A stretch of DNA of 64,000 nucleotides. Source: Leptodontidium sp. MPI-SDFR-AT-0119 (Eukaryota; Ascomycota; Leotiomycetes; Helotiales; Leptodontidiaceae). Each line of letters begins with the position of its first letter. Within the stretch, counting starts at the first letter, position 1. The stretch is from the NCBI GenBank assembly GCA_020726505.1, contig JAHLEZ010000011.1:124001-188000 (forward strand). Direction: 5' to 3'. Position numbers and translations under genes: made by a program. The notes beneath the pieces were generated by a model. It was not told the origin of the DNA, made no database searches, and was given only the letters and a program-made list of their open reading frames with translations. Below, piece after piece: positions 1 through 12,916 of the stretch.

Positions 1-2308
1 GGGGACAGGAGATATATGTATGCAAGTCTCTGGTTCTTGCGGGAAAGGAGGTAGTGGTGTTTGAGCGCGGAACAAAACCTTTATACAATTCGCCCACGTC
101 GGCAATTTTCAGGGGGGGAGGGGAAGGAGGCGGATAAACGAGCCCTCAACATCAAGTAGAAAGACACCACATATTAAAATCTACCCCCTTGTGTAATATC
201 AGGCCGAGAAACACGTCAATGGATCGCACATGGAATAGATGGTGCCTCCTGCCTGGGCACTTTGCGTTGGTGAATCTATGCGATGAGAAACTGCCTTACA
301 TCCTTCATGCCAATTTTCGTATGGGAAACACAATCAGAGGTGTGCGATTCTGGGCCAGCCCAGGTATGAGTGAGAGCGAGTGATCAGGTCAAGTTCAGCC
401 CCTATGCCACCTCCTATTTTTAGTCCTTCGCCCTTCCAAAGGAGCGGACATGTTAGCAGGTAGGTAACGAGGCATAGTGCTGTGCCTGAATGGCACTGGA
501 GGAGCGAAACGAAACAAAAGTAAACGCAGGAGCTAGAACAAACAAAAAGTAGAGATGGGATGAACGAGGGAGGAAATGAAAATGTAAGTGCGCGCGCAGG
601 TCATATCTCAGGTCCGGCACAGCTCTCATTGGCGACATCCTCCACGCCCTGAAACGAGGCAGAATAAGAGCCAAACAGAGCCTGACCAGTCCGGCGGGTA
701 GGATCGAGGATCTCACGCCCCTCCTCCCCAGGGTCGTTAATGTGCTGTCGCTGTCGTTGGCGCGCTGGCTCCTTTCAGGGGCTGAGCGGTTTAGCCGAGC
801 CTCTCAGGGCTGAGCGTTGCATCCTTATTTTTCTGAGAACCGGAGCCGATGCGGCGAATGAGATCCTTATATCGAGGTTTGGATTGGGCTCGGGCTGTGC
901 CTAAATGTCGTGAGGTGTCGGAGGCGTGTGTGTGGGGGTCTCTCGTACAGATTAGAAGATGTTGGCTTGATCAGATAGGGGGAGTTGAGCGAGCTCGCCA
1001 CGCATAGCCAGTGAAGAAGGGCGGGTGAAGACTCTGTCGTGCATGCTTATCGTAGTGTGGGTGCGCTGTGCTTGACTAGGTTGGCTATTGTTGGTTTCTT
1101 GGTAAGACGATGAGCTTTGAATGAGTGTTGTATCTATGTTGGTTTTCTTTGACGTGAGGATGCAAGGTGTTGTCGAGGATTGAGAGGTCGGTGCAACGTG
1201 ACATCAAGAAACGCATCCCTGTCACGTGCATAAAACCTTCTACTTGATCTTGGGATTTGGAGACCCAGCTTTTCGTTTAGAGTAGGTCAATGCTTACCCC
1301 AATCTTGAACTCTATTTGTTGATCGCTGTACGATGTTTGGTTCTGTTTGAGTTTACTAGTGTCGAGCGAACCGGGAGTATCAAAGTCACTACCAGCAAAT
1401 TAAAGATCGGCACTCTTAATATTCAAGCATCAAATCAAAGCTGCCATTGACTCAAAGACATAAACGCCTTCACATGTTCGTTCAAGTATGGAAGCGACGG
1501 AAGTCGGGGAGGATGTTTATTGCGTTTCGAATGGTTCAATAGGGGTTTGCCGAGCGACTCGTTTCAGAATCGGTCTCAGTAAGAAAAGGGGGGAGGGTCG
1601 ATTGGAACGTCAGTTTTCCGGCCAATTTGAGCGATTTAAATACGATTTGGGAGATGGAATTTTTATTCGGAATTCCAAGAGAGGTTGCCACAGAGTTGGG
1701 AAGCTGAGCCTTCATCAATCCGGCGGTGCAAATACTATCATGACATGCCCTCGCTTAATCCCCCTCAAACCAACAAATCCAAGTACCTTCCTCGGAAGCA
1801 GCAGCTCCTCCTTCCAATACCAATTGTTGGCAAATAACACTACTATAATTGTTCTGTTTAACGTTATGATATTTCATGGAGCTATGCCTGGAGGATCTGA
1901 CGCCGCATGCGGCGCCTAGGAGGAAGATGCTGCTGAGCGGCGAGGCAAGAATGCCCACAAGCGGCTGTGGCCAACGAAGGATTGAGAGCACGCTCTCTCA
2001 CGTATTCCTATACTATTATTCGATGTTGAAAGCGATTCGTCAAATTATTCTATCGCACCGACGGTGTATCATTACTGGGCATCTAGTCTCTTGTGTACTG
2101 TACATCCCAATTATACTCCATTCCATCCCACGACTCCTTCTGAAAACCAAGGCATATTCTACAACTCATATTTCTCGTGATCTCAATATCGTATACACAT
2201 TCAGCATCTTACATTAATCTCTCCCACAGTAGAGTTCAGCAGGAATTATCTTCCCAGGCTCATCGCTTGAGAACCCGGCATGGCGGAATTTCTCACCCAT
2301 GCCCACTG
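1..2308. other. No gene recognised (2.3 kb)
   Basis: Only short open frames without family motifs or consistent splice signals occur here. The longest, about 143 codons at 1488-1919 on the plus strand, has unremarkable composition and ends in a hydrophobic stretch that looks accidental. The 3' end of the DUF6536 gene borders the region on the right. I see no RNA gene and no repeat structure. Confidence 0.5.
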
Positions 2309-5082
2309 TTATCTGGAATCAGCGATTGTTTTTTGGAGGGCAAAACCGGGATACGTACGATCACCCCAGAGGATTCCATCTGTGTTGAAGTCAAAGAGAT
2401 CCGTTGTCGATGCACAACAGGCGCGGATCGACCCATACCTGTTGAAAATTGATCAGTTAATGATGTATTATCGGAGGAGAACAAACTTACATTTGAGGTA
2501 TGAACCCTTCCCTGGTATAAGCGAAAGCCCACCAACAGATCACGGTCATAGCAATCATCAAAATCGTAGACATGAAGATTGGATATGCCGCATAGGTAAC
2601 CTGAATAAACACCGCAGTTATTAATCTGAAAACTCTCGAGAGCATGTCATAATGTCAAACGGGAACACATCACTTACAAAGTAAATCGAATGTTCAATTC
2701 CATGCACATGGTCCGTATATATCGTCTCAGTTGTCGAAATCGCCTGCCCGAGTAGCCAATGCATCAAACTTGCATAAATCATCAACGGTGTCAACACCCT
2801 CCACGGTAGCTGAAGGAAGTAGCTCTGTTCAAACGGCCTTCCGCTTACGATCGTACATCGAGGCCGTTTCCTCTTCGTCTCCCAGGCTCCCCATTCGTGT
2901 TCCATGCTAATAAGACTCAAGTTGTAAATCAACAGGAGGTACAATAAGCTGTAGAGAAATTGAGCGCCGTTGGAAATTGCAAACGCGAGGAATTCGCTGC
3001 CGAGTGAATCCGGTGGAAGAGCCGCCAAAGTAGCGCTCGATGAGAATCCACCCCAAGTCCCGAACGAACGTTTCATCGTCGAAGAAAGGCCCTCATCACA
3101 CAAGTTCTGTCGATACGCATAGGTCTGATTATCGCAATACCGGTGCCACTCCTGAGCCGTGAATGCCATTGAGATAATCAGAAATATCGACGCACCGAGC
3201 ATCGCGAGAGAGGTAAACATCAAGATTAACATCTGGCTTATCGCTGTCGAGCCTAGGTTCGAAAGCAGCGATTTCTTGTACTTGATTGTGATACTGGGAT
3301 GGGGTAGATCTGCTGACATGTTGATCTCGTTGAACTTCTTGCATTTCTGGCAGTGGCCGATGTCGTCGCCTGATGTTGAAGGGATGGGGTCTTTGCAGTG
3401 TTTGTGGCAGGTGTGCGTTACTTCGTGTCTGTACCCGTCTCCGGAATTGAGAAGGCATTCATTCTTGACTTTCAGGTCTGGATCGAGGACGGAGGCTACG
3501 ATGACATCTCCGAACGTTAGACAGTGGTCTTTGGTGCGGGTCCGTGAGCGGTAGTTGAGTGCTATCATGTAGACGGCCTTTATGAAAAGGCAGCCTGCCA
3601 AGATGAAAGCCGCTTGCATGCGCACATTCTCTCTGCATTGCTTTGGTAGTTCTTCGCCTAATGTGCATGATACATGGGCGCCCAAGGTGCAATTTCCAAT
3701 GGAGTACTTCGGATATGAGGAATGACTGGGATACTGGGTGTGGTTGTAATCATTCAGGGCGGATAGATAATCGGTCGCGTCTTTGTATTCCGTGCAATTG
3801 CTGGTAAATTTGACTTCAACGCTTTTATACGTTGTGGCATTTCCAAGCTGGTCGATGTTGTAGATTGATGACAAGCGGTCGATGTCTTTGACCAATGCAT
3901 ATGCATTGGCCCGAAAAGCAGTCCAGCAGCCAGAATCGCCGTAATCCGAGGATGATATGTATGGCGATGACTTGTCAATAGCATTAAGATTGGATCCCAC
4001 GTCTGTGTATATTATCGTTGTTGGCATGTGGATGTAAAATGACGGTCCTATCACAGAGTTTGCAAGGAAATGAACGGGCTAGATCTCAGGTCAGTCAAAC
4101 TCAGAGAGTTTGAAATGGAGAACTCTTGCGACTGACGTCAAGATGAGAAGTAGCCAAGCAAGCCAGGCCAATATCTTGCCTTTACGCTTGTGATTGATGG
4201 ACCACGGGCTGTTCGTCCCAACTTTTGAATCCCCTCGCTTACTCAAGACCCATCGGATCTCGTCAACCTTCAGCGCTGTCACGAGTTGTTGATATGTATT
4301 CGAACAACCTAGGACCATTGTAGCTGCGATATTGATAAACAGGTGAGTAGCCTGTTGCTAGGTTAGACAAATATCCCGGGCTCCATAGGATCGCAAAATC
4401 AGAGCTATGTAACATCAACCTACCACATTCTTCTTCTCAATTGTCGTACAACTCTCCCCGTCCTTTCCACCAACAGAGGTCGTATGCGTGTTGATCCGAT
4501 TCTTGAAATCTCCTAGATGCGCAAAAATGATGATGAACATCACCAATGAGCAAACTGCTGTGAATGCAGCCATAGATCTCAGACTGCGATCAACCAACAT
4601 CTGTTTCTTCCACCATCCCGGTTTCCCATGGGCAAAATTTCCATCGAACGTTGATGTTGTCCTCGCAGAACGTACAGACTTCCTCTGCCATAATTGCTGT
4701 ACGTTCGATTTGAAGCCCTTTCTCTGTCGCGGTTCTTGGTCTTGCTCTCGTATCCCCCCTGGCGAGTATGGACTTTGCAGATTGTCATCATATGCGGTTG
4801 TCGCTTGGCTTTCCTCGCGCAGGAGAGACCGAGTGGAGAGGCGGTCGTAGTTTGGAAGGCTCTCCCGACGGGAAGTCGATGTGATGCTGTCGCGTGTATT
4901 GAGGGTCACTCTGTCGAGCTCTTGCGGTCTTTGGCTGGTGAGACTTGTGCTGCAAAGACATCATCAGCTTTAAAGGTCGCGATTGGTTTCGATGCAATTC
5001 ATTCATCTCACCCCAGATCCACCATAGAGATGTCCGTGGCATCCTCCCACTCATCGAAGAGTCGCGAGAACTGGGCATCCAT
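2309..5082 (-). CDS. DUF6536-type fungal polytopic membrane protein
   Basis: Six exons in transcription order: 5082-5012, 4949-4424, 4351-4133, 4078-2678, 2600-2491 and 2438-2309, giving 818 aa. All introns are 50-77 nt and phase-consistent; the one after 4133 has a weak donor (GTCGCA), so that junction is the least certain. The ATG at 5082 begins MDAQFSRLFDEW. The N-terminal 130 residues are Ser/Arg-rich and probably cytosolic. A GWWKKQMLVDRSLRSMA motif (about 135-151) leads into the first membrane segment at about 149-169, the hallmark of DUF6536 proteins. At least six further membrane segments follow, including IYHMPTT-like and WEW/GAWETKRKRPR regions. The C-terminus after the last intron (RACCAST, then LWGD) matches the family's usual ending in the correct frame. 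The function of the family is unknown; a membrane location is inferred. Confidence 0.85.
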
Positions 5083-6149
5083 AACGTAAACCCGAGATCA
5101 CAGCTCAAGCCAATCAGCCCGTCCCAGAGTCCGAATCGCCAAGTCCCACATGCCCAAACACTCATTCGAATAACATGTCAATGTCAAACAGAAGACAGAG
5201 AGAGAGAAAGAACAACAGATCATGACGACAAAGTCTTCGACGTTCACGATTCCGCGAAAATACCCTATCTATCATTTATCCCTCCCACCAGGCTCCGCCC
5301 TGCTCCCATGCTCCAAGACCCAGCCGTCATTTGGAAACTACCAGTATCCCATCCATGCCACAAGGATTTCCATCCCGTCTGCCTAAAGCCAATCCCCGAT
5401 CAAATCTTCCACTCAGATTGTCGTCGACTTCTTACCAAGGGCGGCGCTTAGTGTCCCTCCAGGGCTGATTTTTACGAAGTGGAACTGTGGAAGCCTCCTT
5501 CACATGATGAGGCTTGCAGGCTTGGTGCGGCACAGGGCCGGATGCTAAACAAGGACAAGGTGCGGGGAGCTGAAAACTAAACCAAGCTTAAGATAGAAAC
5601 TTGGCCAGAAAGTCGAGTGGCCTCTGCTTAACCTTAAAAAGCACAAACTCAAATGTAGCTTTCATGACGGACGTAAACTTATAATTATTTACGTCTTGAT
5701 CGCGATACCCCTCGATGCGCTTATCGATGATGATCTTCGGCTGGCCCAGGCAAATGCAGGTCTTGCTATCTGCTAGTCAATCCAGTTCCTTGGGAAGCAG
5801 ATCTTGGGGCTCGATTTCCCCGTAGTTCTGAAGATCAGATTGCTAAAGGAAGAGCACTTGATTTGAGGGGGAAACGAGCTGCGGGGTTGTTGCTCTGGTC
5901 TGGATCATTGAGAAGTGGCTTACTTGTTTGGAACGGGACTGTCGTTAGATTGATTGGATGACGATATCTTCAAAAGAGCATTGTCCTAGTGGTATCAGGA
6001 TGAGATTTTTGTACTGTCTGAAATTGCCGAGTCTTCTGATGCACAAGCGATGTTTTAGAAGAAATTGATGCGAGAAGCTTGAAGCGGTATCATTTCGATT
6101 GTCATTAATTACGTTTGCGTACATGTACAACCCTTCACAAGGGTGGTGG
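5083..6149. other. Intergenic region between a gene start and the next gene's 3' end
   Basis: This 1.07 kb lies upstream of the DUF6536 gene and downstream of the Zn2Cys6 gene. It should hold the promoter of the former. An open frame on the plus strand up to about 5451 overlaps the first exon antisense and has no family features. No other structure was seen. Confidence 0.4.
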
Positions 6150-7938
6150 CTAATAATTCGACATCCCAGCAGGAGGAGATGTAAACTCCTGTTGTGATGG
6201 TGCCGGAGTAAAAGCGGCTTCGCTCTGAGGCGGCGAAGTGACAGAGGATGCTGACGCAGGACTCTGTCCAGGGTCCGTCTCTCCAAAAGGCCATGCCATA
6301 CGGCTCTTCAGCCGTGATGCAATATCGTTCCAGATCTTGATCTCGCTCTGTGGAATCACATCTGGCAATATCGCATTCAGGACGAACCCTCCCACGTTCT
6401 GGATGTCGCTGTGAGACCCCTCAGCTACTCGGATTGCATCCTCAGCGTCCCACATGCCTTCTCGTGCTGGTGCTCGTGACAAGAGCTCGATTGCCCTTCT
6501 CTTCGTTGACGGGTTGGGGGCTCGGAGGGCAGTGAAAAAGAGGGGGGCGATCACTCTTTGGTCGGTCGAGAATGTGAGCTCGCCACTAGAATTCATTCTC
6601 GCAGATTCGAGGAGATCGCAGAGGGTTATGAGATGGTCGAACTTTGCTTCTGCCTCCTCTGGCTTCCCAATCACAATAGAAACCACCAGAGAGTGCACTT
6701 TCAGGAGGGAGGCACCACATCTCGTCTTACTTGTAGGTGATTCCCCCGTCGCGAAGGTCGCCGTGAATTTGTCCATCGCCTGTGTCCATGCATCAAGAGC
6801 TGCGCTGTGAAGCCTGCCTTGCACGAGAGGATCTGGGGGTTTGTGTTCGAGAAGGCTAGGTTTTATCTCGATCGAGGTTCGGTCGGCCATAACGGTCGCT
6901 GATATGGTATCTATGGCGTGTCTTGCTGTGTCGAGGGAATAGAAGGTTGTTGGTATTGGGAGATTTCCAGCTCGTTTCAGAGCCGCCCAGAGGGATGTCC
7001 GCTCTTTCTGTAGGGATGGATTTATAAATGTAGCTGTTTGGACCCCGAGAGCGAGGAGTGGAGGCGCGAATTCTCGTTCCCATTCTTCTGCCTGTGCCAC
7101 TCTTTGCGTTTTGTGTGATTTGATGTCTGCTAATATTCTCAACCCCGCTTTTAGGTGTATTATTGCTGAAGCACTGAAGAGTTTGTTAGCATGATCGCGC
7201 ATTGCAATCGGCAAGATAAATCATGAATACCACAAACCCCAACAAAGAATAGTCGTCCAGGACGTCCTCTGTGCTGAATGTAGGAACCTAGACTTACTGG
7301 TTTCCAAGGAGGCAATCAATGGATGCGAACAAGATACAGGACGTTAAGGTCAGATCCAGCGGCGGCATGCGAGTTGTCATCAAATGATGTAGACTACTAA
7401 TCGCCTTCGTGTACTGCCGAAATGCAAATGTCTGGAGGCTTGAGGTATCATCCATTCCGTCTTGCCTCCGCCTCTCGATGAACTCTTGGTGCATTGCCGC
7501 AATTGCAATTACGGCATGTCGTATTGAAGGTTCTCCATGACTATTCTCTACTACTCTTCGTTCCCAGAAGTCGGTCGAAAAGAACCCGGACAAACTGGGC
7601 GCGGTGTATGTACTGAAGAAGTACAGCAGTCTTTGCTCCATGGGATCTTCAGTAGGATTGAGAGGCCTGCTGGGCGCCGGCTTTTGAACAGAGTCTTTGG
7701 AGTCGTTCTGCGTGGCATAGCCATCGCACTTCCTCCCCGTAGAGGTACATCGTTTGCAGAAAGGCTTCTCCTCTCCGCATTTGACTCTCCGGATCCTGAA
7801 TTTGAGCTTAGTTGAGGTTTTGCCCTCAAATTTGAGGAGCACGCAGCATCCAGGGCGAGTCACTTACTTGCAAGTGAGACATCCCAACCTCGACGGAGTG
7901 CCACAGATCCTGTACCTGTGAGTAGGTTTTGGCTTCAT
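6150..7938 (-). CDS. Zn2Cys6 binuclear-cluster transcription regulator
   Basis: Three exons, 7938-7868, 7795-7298 and 7173-6150, give 530 aa. The first intron (72 nt) lies inside the zinc cluster; after joining, the cysteines read C20-X2-C23-X6-C30-X6-C37-X2-C40-X6-C47, the canonical fungal Gal4-type spacing, with RRVKCGEEKPFCKRC in the middle. The rest resembles the fungal transcription factor regulatory domain (PF11951 type), with HAVIAIAAMH and IIHLKAGLRIL segments. The tail is Ser/Pro/Gln-rich. Expected role: nuclear DNA-binding regulator; target genes cannot be told from sequence. The intron between exons 2 and 3 is 124 nt, with donor GTAAGT and acceptor TTCAG. No cluster partners lie next to it, so a pathway-specific role is unsupported. 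Confidence 0.9.
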
Positions 7939-10900
7939 CTTCACAGGTCTGCGTGGCGTGGAGGCAAGTGGGAAGAGGGGTTCCGTCTCATATTATCGAC
8001 GCCGCGGGTGTGCAGGAACTAGAGGATGGCAGTCGAATTTAGGGCGACTGTATTAGTTGTATCTGCCATAAAGGTGTCGGCAGATAGCCGAGTTGAGTTT
8101 GCCCCCTGCCTGTGGGACGAGAGACGTTTTCTCCACCTTCCTGATGCTCTTGCTGCATGCAATAATAATATTCCACAGCGTCAGGGATTCTGACTGGTCG
8201 GACCCAGTTTCTCATGTGTTCGTCGATTCAAGGCCGCTTACCGCGCTTTTATCCTATGCAAGAAGACCGCATCTGGCCCAATGACACTCTGACACTCGTC
8301 CCTTTTGATGAGCCGTGCTCCACACAGCCACACCATATCATCTTGGGTCTGGTCAAAGAGCACAGCTTCCGGACCCCAAATGTTTTGAATCCTGGCTTGG
8401 CCGAAGCCCCCCGCGATCCCCGACCAGCACATCCCCGGTGCCATGGTTGTGGGTCTCATGAGTATGTACTGAATTCCGAATCTGCAGTTTAATAGTCCGC
8501 CCGCTATATGCTGGGCAGAGCGCGAAGTTCTTTCCCATGACCAGACGGAATTACGGAAAGGGCTCCTGAAATGCTGATCGATGAGAAGCACGGCAACAAC
8601 GGCCGGAATAGCCGAGCATAAGGTTAGCTAAGCGATGTTTTTATCAGCAACCATTGGGCCGGGAAAGGTAGCCCGGCGCTTGCAAGCCAAACCCTTTCTT
8701 CTTATCATCGAAAACTCCACAATCCACCTCCCACCGGGTAGCTCCACCAATCCCCAAGCGCTTGTTGCCGCTTCTTGTTGACTCTTTCATTGGTGCGGTG
8801 TGTCGAGAGGGAGCCAATTAAGGTTTGATATTTGATCGGACATCTGCACCACCACATATGGTCGGCGATCTAATACATGTAACAGCAAGCACTTCTTCAT
8901 ACTTGGTCGCCGGCGAACCTATTACGCCAAGCCTTCTGGAGAGTTCTCCAGTACAAGGGCCAACTGCCCAATCAGGAAACTGGAAATCGAAAAATTAAAC
9001 TATTCTAAGTAAAGCTTTATTTCCCTCTCGGCGGAATAGATACGCCTGATGCGAAGTAACGATCGATGATTGCTGCCAACTCAGCAAAGCGAAGAATTAG
9101 ATGTCCCTGGCAAATTTGGGGTCGCGTTTCCTCAACCATGTGCGAGTCAAATCCTATCGAATTGATCTACGCCGAATCAGGCCATATCCGCTCCCTCCCT
9201 TAGTGACTGTCGATGCCCCTCTTTATCCAGCAAGCAACCCCGGACCAAAAAAATACATGTTTGTCTCTTTTTAGAGTTTGACATAAAACCCCCGGCAATC
9301 GCCAATCCACCTCGTCTAGATCTGGATGAGCTAGCATCATGTTCTATGACAACGATGGAAATAAATGCAAATACATTTCACAGCCAAGATCTCAACCGCT
9401 GAAGAATGCTACCTTGTGAACCCTCACAGACTAGTCACTCTGTTGTGGCTTTTTTGACGCGTCAGCATACAGGAACTGTTCCTTCCAAAGTAAGGACTGT
9501 AGGGACCACGCATCTTAAAATGAATAATATGGTAAGAGCCCTAGATTTCGGGTCGTCCCGTTCTAGTGTCGGTATTTCAAAGGCATCCCGCTTCGATACC
9601 GTTATTCCCCATCTATTAAACATTGTAAGATCCCATCTCAAATCGAGGCTAGACGTTTCTCATGTTACTAAAGCCCAAGCAACATCGCAATTTATTATCT
9701 GTAGCCACTTCTCAGCGCTTCTGCAGCTCAATTTCCCCTACACTCACTCCACAAGGTAGCCTTCGTAAAGTAGGCTCCTCAGTAACGCTATCATACTCTC
9801 TCCTGACCTCGATTCTCGGTCCTTACACCGCTTGTAAAGTCAAGAACTGTAGGCTTTTCGCATCGGCAATGCGATGCTCAATCGAAATGCTGAGCATGGG
9901 AGAAGCTGCAATCGGCCAATTATAGCAACGCTAGCGCCAGGTGCATATGCAGTTCGAATCCCATGCGTCTGTCTCCTGCAGCGCCCAAGAAGCATGTGAG
10001 GGGCGATGCGGTGGAAACTTGGAATTTACGAGGTCGTGCCGCACTGCAGCAGCATCCAAACAATCCTTCGAGAAACATCATCATGGTCCGAGACCTCCCC
10101 TCTCGAACCAATAAGCCAGTCGATTTCACCTCGGTGAAATTAATCGTCCGGTCCATATCGAACTTTTTGGAGCAGCCAAGATGTCCTCGTTTTCGTGTTG
10201 CCATTTACCTTCTCTTGTTGTCGACTTCCTCCGGCGCCTAATGCTACCTGCAGACTCTTCACTTCAAGCGCGCGAGCCATCGTGATGGAATCCCAGTGCC
10301 AAGATTGGGGCTACTTTATGTCTGCATGGAGGGACTGGCGGGGACCTGGGTTGGGGGCTGAAGTTACGGCCGGCAGTGGATTCTCAGGCCCTACCTGTCT
10401 GTGGTAACGACCTTCCTATCTCAGCAACTGACAAGACTTTCACTCCAAGGGTGTGTCGAGCTGTCGATCTCAAAGATGAGTTTACAAGCCAAACCTCCAG
10501 CCTGGCCGTTGGTCAACGTTTCTGCGTCTCGCGTTCACAGCTTCATAAAGACTTCTACCCTCCCACCCTACCACCAGTGCCGGTATCCTTGTAAACTTAT
10601 CTCTTTGCCCGACGTGCTACAACCCGGGGTTTGACTTTCTGGAAAAGTCAGTTCTGTGGATTTTGAGTTGCGCAAAGATTCCCCGATTGCGATTGTCCAC
10701 ATGGCATGGGAGTGGGAACCTGGCTACGCGGCCGGCCCCATGTGGCTTTTCGGGATAAAAAAAAATTAAAATAATGTGATCCGGATTTTGATTATGATAT
10801 TAATGTTTGACATGGACAAGGATACCAATACCAGAGACTTGAAGTACGGACATCCCGATAGAGATTCTGAGTAGTCCGTGCCTGGAGAAAATGATTTTTA

Positions 10901-11395
10901 AGCATTCCAGAACATGAATCATTTCAAGAGTGGGGTTGAATCAAAAATGATTCACTCACTCACCCAGTTAGTCATTGAATAGTGGGAGAAATTGAGCCTG
11001 CACTAGAGTTTTTGCAAGAGGTTTTGATATCCAGAACCACACACTCAGAAGGATGATGAGACCTCAAAGTATTGTCCGAGTTGGGCGTCCTTCATGCACG
11101 CAAGATATATAGATTCCGAGAACAGCATCAAGCAATGGTTTTCCTTGTACAAAAAGCTTCTCTTGACAACGAACAGCAGACCGAGGTATTTCCTTCCATT
11201 AGGCGAGTCGAGTCATGTATCCTTTCCATTCTCTAGCACCGAACTCCTCCCCGATACCAGTCCATAACGAAGTCATCCATTTCCAGGTCCACTTCCATGT
11301 CCATTTCCATTTTCAATTTCGCAACGCTATCCAAGTATTCCCGAGACACCAGTATCAAGACACGTCTTCATCAGATTAACCCCTCAACAATATCC
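7939..11395. other. Gene-free stretch of 3.4 kb
   Basis: No open frame here has a recognisable domain or a convincing chain of exons. The left end is the upstream region of the Zn2Cys6 gene. The right end is the 3' flank of the MARVEL-like gene. A tRNA B-box-like string occurs near 9950, but no cloverleaf can be folded around it. Confidence 0.4.
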
Positions 11396-12381
11396 CTACT
11401 TCCTCTCCCTACCTAAGGACCCGTGTATCTCTTCCTCGGCTCCATACCGATTATGATACCCAATATCCAGTTCCTGTTCAAAGCCCACCACATGTCTAGC
11501 ATCTCTCTGTTCCTCGGGGGCTTCGTACCCCTCGCTTTTCACCCGCATGCTCTTCAACTCGTTCAATTTCTGCGCATCCTTATCATCCTCCGGGATAGCG
11601 TAGACACCTCGCCTAGTTGTCGCCCATTCGGTCTTGATGTCGAGAGCCAGTGCTGCGATAGTAGAGACTCTGCCATCACACCAGGATTAGCCACTTATTA
11701 TACCACTCATATTCTCCCCACCGCGCCTGTTTGAAGTTACAAATGGGAGAGCAGTGCAACTTACGTCCCGCACAAAGTCATCGCCCACAAAGCTTTATAG
11801 TCCCTACACACCCCAGCCGCTGCGTCTCCTCCCCATACCTGCTTCGAGCATGCCTTGGCCAGTACATGCGATGTACTTATCGACCAGCTCAGCAGCGCAA
11901 ATCCAAGAGCCCACAGTATCGATATCCCACCATTCAGCAACCAGTTGAAGCGCGGGGAGAGGTAGGTGAAATTATACAGTACGATCGTGACGAGAAGAGC
12001 GAAAATCGTAGCGACGGAGACGGTTAGGAGCTATCAGGATATCTATTAGCTAGTGTTTCTGTTTCCGTTTTAGATTTCGAGATTGGGGAAGGTATCGGGA
12101 TAGGATGGAATATTTTACGAGACTCAGGTTTCAGGGGGGCACTTACGAGAATAAACGTCCAGGGGATTGGGATGTTCTCGGCTCCTACAATTCAGTAACC
12201 TGGTTAGTTATGCCAGAGGGAGAGACAATAGAGAGGGAGATATACGCAGATGGTACATGAAGTACACCATGATCCCGCTCACTACCAGCGAAGCAAGTAG
12301 CTGCGCAGACCTCAGTCCATGGAACAGGAATCGTGGATAAGGGGACGGCACGCCGCCTCGAATGTTGCGCTTCAATGCCAT
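11396..12381 (-). CDS. MARVEL-like four-TM membrane protein
   Basis: Four exons, 12381-12246, 12184-12147, 12030-11765 and 11669-11396, give 237 aa; every junction keeps phase (1, 0, 2). The gene is easily missed because no exon is long. The protein begins MALKRNIRGGVPSPYPRF and has four hydrophobic segments at about 23-44, 53-78, 88-110 and 140-158. The pattern PYPRF, then a hydrophobic helix ending YFMYHL, then a WALGFALLSW helix, and finally WAMTLCGT is typical of fungal MARVEL/membrane-associating proteins. A hydrophilic acidic C-terminal tail of about 75 residues follows. Probable plasma-membrane or vesicle protein; the biochemical role is unknown. The frame stays open upstream of the chosen ATG, so a longer N-terminus is possible, but GGVPSPYPR near the start fits the family. 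Confidence 0.75.
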
Positions 12382-12916
12382 CTCGTCTCTTCCTTCGCAG
12401 CTCCAACTCGATTCTGATTGCTGTTCTCGCGGTCCGAGGAAGTTGGATGGAGAGAAGTGGGATTGTGTCGGAGTTGGAGAAAGAGAAGGAAGAGATGAGA
12501 TTGTTGAGCTTGAGGTAGGTTTCACATCAGCCTCATTCGTGGTACACAGCGGCTGGATGCTATTCCTGGGCGATCATTGGTGTTGACTCTTGAAGCTGCG
12601 ACTCGCAGGGATGGTGTGGCACGGCATACGCTGACGGGCGGCTGTGGGGGCGGGAACAAGGCTTTGGGTGTGCTGAACAGTTCGCAGTCTGGATAGGAAG
12701 GTGGATATCTGAGAACACCCACCCTCTCCCTAGCATCATCCAGACTTTGCACCAAAATTTCCCTTCAAGTCTCACTTACAAGAGTGAATCTATATGATAT
12801 TGAGTGTAAATCCGTACAATACGGACACTGCCACGTGATTGGATGGCCCGTGCATATCCTTTATTGCAGCTTGCAGCTCAACTTAGCTTCAATTCGACTC
12901 AGCGACTTGGTCAACG

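Noticed and set aside
1488..1919. 143-codon plus-strand frame
   Set aside because: No domain, no splice partners, and overlapping minus-strand frames of similar length; looks like chance.
9940..9975. tRNA B-box-like string (GTTCGAATCC)
   Set aside because: No matching T-stem, D-arm or acceptor stem can be drawn around it on either strand.
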